From positions 1 through 21,797 of the forward strand of contig CAYRCG010000016.1 in NCBI GenBank assembly GCA_964422685.1: a DNA stretch of 21,797 bases. Reading direction: 5' to 3'. This document shows, one piece after another, positions 19,691 through 21,797 of this stretch. A program made the translations under genes and the position numbers. Every line of letters begins with the position of its first letter. Positions within the stretch are counted from its first letter, which is position 1. Below the pieces are notes generated by a model. That model was not told the origin of the DNA, did no database searches, and worked only from the letters and a program-made list of their open reading frames with translations. Origin of the DNA: Syntrophomonas sp964422685 (lineage in GTDB: Bacteria > Bacillota > Syntrophomonadia > Syntrophomonadales > Syntrophomonadaceae).

Positions 19691-21781
19691 ATGAAAGTTT
19701 ACGAAGTTATGGACCCTAGGTTATTGCCCTTGCGTCCCGAACAGGCGATTACTGTAGCGGCACGGTTATTTATTGATTTTTCCCTAGAAGCAGCCCCGGT
19801 CTTAAACGCCGGACAGGAATTGGTCGGGTTACTTACTAAGGATCACCTTTTGAGGGTCCTGGCCCAGGAAAAAACCGGTGTAATAGTGCAGGATATCATG
19901 CTTACAGAGCCGGTTAAGGTTGAATTCGATGATGATATCTTTAACATTAAAAAACGGGACTTTACCTGCCTGCCGGTAATGCGCGGAGCCCAATTGGCGG
20001 GAATGTTGTATTATAAGGACCTTTTAAAAACCTTGGCCTCACAGACGAAGATGGGGAAAGAAGAAATAGAGGCGGCTATAGATGCTGTCTATAACCCGGT
20101 TATAGAAATAGATAATGACTTCCGCATCAAAATATTTAACCGCCAGGCTAGTCGCCTATTAGGTATTAATATAGAGAAAGCACGCGGGGCTAATGCTCAT
20201 GATTTGCTCGCCGGTACAGGAGTATTGGAAGCGCTTATTCATGGGGACCATAAGCCTTTACCGGTTAATAAGTTAGTTATCGGAGATAGGAGCTTTCTGC
20301 CTTATCGTAATGATGTGGTAAAGGATGGAGAAGTTATCGGCTCTGTTCTGGTACTGCGAGAAATATCGGAATTCGAGGAACTGGTTAAGCAGTCACAGTA
20401 TACCCAAAAGCTCAACCAGGAGTTAGACGCCATATTCGAATCATCCTTTGATGGTTTATATGTTACAGACGGGCAGGCTAAAACCCTGCGCTTGAATAAG
20501 GGTTTTGAAAGGATAACCGGGACTACCGCAGCTGATTGTGTTGGTCGGTATATGACTGATCTAGTTAAGGAGGGCAAGATATCCCGCTCGGGAACTTTGC
20601 TGGCTTTGGAAAAAAAGGAAAGGGTCACTATTTCCCTGGTGTCTGTAAACAATAACGAATTGTTAGTTACTAGTAACCCGATATTTGATGAAGAAGGCAA
20701 CATTATTCTGGTGGTAACTAACGTTCGCGATATATCGGAATTGACAGAGTTGCAAAGGAAGCTGGAACAGGTGGAGGGATTATCCCGGCTATACCGCAAC
20801 CAATTAGAACAATTCAAATTGCAGGCATCTCGGCAATTAGTTTTCAACTCCCCCAAAATGAAGGAATTGCTGGATCTGGTGCTGCGGGTCACTGGCGTTG
20901 ACTCCACTGTTTTAATTCAGGGTGAATCTGGAGTAGGTAAGGAGTTAATTGCAGAGATAATCCATTCTAGCAGTAACCGTAAGGACGGGCCTTTGATTAA
21001 GGTGAATTGCGGAGCCATTCCAGAGAACCTCCTGGAATCAGAACTATTCGGTTACGAGGCAGGGGCCTTTACCGGAGCCAGCAAAAGTGGGAAAGTAGGC
21101 CTTTTTGAACTAGCCCAAGGGGGCATTCTATTCCTGGACGAAATTGGGGACCTACCCCTTAACCTACAGGTAAAATTATTGCGTTTTCTCCAGGATAAAG
21201 AGATACTTCGGGTGGGCGGGGAACAACCTATTACAGTAGATGTGAGGATATTAGCCGGCACTAACCGAAACCTGGTTGAAATGATAGCTAAGCACCAATT
21301 CAGGTTGGATCTGTATTATCGGCTAAATGTAATCCCCATCTTTGTTCCGCCTTTGCGCGAGAGACCCGAGGACATTCCGGTCTTAGCCAATTACTTCCTG
21401 AAATTTTTTAACGATAAATATCAGATGGATAAGCATTTACATAAATCAGTTATTGATATATTACTGGAATATCGTTGGCCGGGAAATGTAAGGGAATTGG
21501 AAAATCTCTTGGAAAGGATGGTTGTTACCAGCATTAATAATATAATAAATGTGCAGGATTTGCCGGCGAGTTTTAAGGTGCCGCGTTTAAAGTTGGATGG
21601 CGAACAGGAACTTTTACCTTTACGGCAAGCGGTAGAAAATACGGAGCGTGAATTACTAAAAACGGCTTTCTCTCGTTTTCGTTCCAGCTACCAGGTAGCA
21701 GATGCCCTGCAGGTAAATCAATCTACCATAATTCGTAAGGCAGCCAAATACGGGATAAAGCGCCGGGACGGGCGTAGCTAA
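19691..21781 (+). CDS. Sigma-54-dependent transcriptional activator (CBS-PAS-PAS-AAA+-Fis HTH)
   Basis: A 696-aa enhancer-binding protein. Two N-terminal CBS units lie at about 1-55 and 62-112; the second is shortened before LPVMRG. PAS-like domains follow at about 122-230 and 245-350, then a linker coiled coil. The AAA+ core has Walker A GESGVGKE (411-418), the sigma-54 contact loop GAFTGA (458-463) and Walker B ILFLDE (Asp483, Glu484). A Fis-type helix-turn-helix ends the protein (about 665-692, YQVADALQVNQSTIIRKA). The CBS pair suggests sensing of adenine nucleotides or acyl-CoA-related ligands, the PAS domains of small molecules or redox. Frame is open from GTG 19682; GGAG at 19679-19682 is 8 bp before ATG 19691, which is chosen. 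It likely controls the genes that follow beyond the window, as usual for such activators. Confidence 0.94.
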   Translation: MKVYEVMDPRLLPLRPEQAITVAARLFIDFSLEAAPVLNAGQELVGLLTKDHLLRVLAQEKTGVIVQDIMLTEPVKVEFDDDIFNIKKRDFTCLPVMRGAQLAGMLYYKDLLKTLASQTKMGKEEIEAAIDAVYNPVIEIDNDFRIKIFNRQASRLLGINIEKARGANAHDLLAGTGVLEALIHGDHKPLPVNKLVIGDRSFLPYRNDVVKDGEVIGSVLVLREISEFEELVKQSQYTQKLNQELDAIFESSFDGLYVTDGQAKTLRLNKGFERITGTTAADCVGRYMTDLVKEGKISRSGTLLALEKKERVTISLVSVNNNELLVTSNPIFDEEGNIILVVTNVRDISELTELQRKLEQVEGLSRLYRNQLEQFKLQASRQLVFNSPKMKELLDLVLRVTGVDSTVLIQGESGVGKELIAEIIHSSSNRKDGPLIKVNCGAIPENLLESELFGYEAGAFTGASKSGKVGLFELAQGGILFLDEIGDLPLNLQVKLLRFLQDKEILRVGGEQPITVDVRILAGTNRNLVEMIAKHQFRLDLYYRLNVIPIFVPPLRERPEDIPVLANYFLKFFNDKYQMDKHLHKSVIDILLEYRWPGNVRELENLLERMVVTSINNIINVQDLPASFKVPRLKLDGEQELLPLRQAVENTERELLKTAFSRFRSSYQVADALQVNQSTIIRKAAKYGIKRRDGRS

Positions 21782-21786
21782 TATAA

Positions 21787-21797
21787 CGGAGGACGGA
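21787..21797 (+). promoter_or_regulatory. Ribosome binding site of a gene beyond the window
   Basis: CGGAGGACGGA ends the window 6 bp after the activator stop codon. GGAGG at this place implies that a further gene starts just outside, closely linked to the activator. Confidence 0.6.

Noticed and set aside
20302..20907. 201-codon minus-strand reading frame
   Set aside because: It lies wholly inside the sigma-54 activator gene, is Ser/Thr-rich without any domain and has the character of an antisense shadow.

Overview
The window looks like the chromosome of an anaerobic, low-to-mid G+C Firmicute of the Clostridia, with Syntrophomonadaceae-like bacteria the best guess. Reasons: strong AGGAGG-type ribosome binding sites with some TTG starts, sigma-A promoters with TTGACA/TATAAT boxes and 17-bp spacers, a stand-alone RecD2 helicase, a DUF134 protein, and acyl-CoA genes beside a CBS-PAS sigma-54 activator. 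The assignment is inferred from gene content and style; no marker gene such as rRNA is present.

Layout. 1-239 is a repeat-rich spacer whose hairpin and 'ctcacgcctcacc' pieces recur at 9201-9264. 240-1421 (-) is a class I aminotransferase. 1706-2098 is a DUF134 regulator-like protein with its own promoter and terminator. After a 530-bp spacer full of inverted repeats come recD2 (2631-4829) and an alpha/beta hydrolase (4884-5663). A TSUP/TauE permease (5727-6635, -) and a LysE-type exporter (6806-7528, +) are divergent. 7626-9183 is a two-gene unit: a thiolase-fold protein without thiolase catalytic residues plus a DUF35 zinc-ribbon/OB partner. A HAD-IB phosphatase-like gene follows (9281-9946).

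10172-12772 is a compact metal-related operon with a strong promoter and a terminator: a 100-aa hemerythrin/RIC-like mini-protein, a P1B-type ATPase with a CPG metal-site motif and no soluble metal-binding domain, and a separate 77-aa HMA metallochaperone. A possible structured RNA (12812-12915) then precedes a SERCA-like Ca2+ ATPase (12979-15648).

15980-17967 is an AT-richer island with three overlapping genes: an XRE repressor, an ImmA/IrrE Zn-peptidase and a PIN-like nuclease. Its promoter has a palindrome over the -35 box. The layout suggests a protease-regulated toxin or defence module. It lies just beyond the 3' end of a tRNA-Pro(CGG) gene on the minus strand (18219-18295), a common landing place for mobile DNA, although no integrase or att repeat is visible.

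The right end (18437-21781) holds an AMACR-like CaiB/BaiF enzyme and a CBS-PAS-PAS-AAA+-Fis sigma-54 activator. A Shine-Dalgarno sequence at the very end of the window points to a further gene downstream, possibly in the same transcription unit or under control of this activator. The strongest candidates for something not well described are the XRE/ImmA/PIN island, the hemerythrin-like/CPG-ATPase/HMA operon and the possible leader RNA at 12812-12915.
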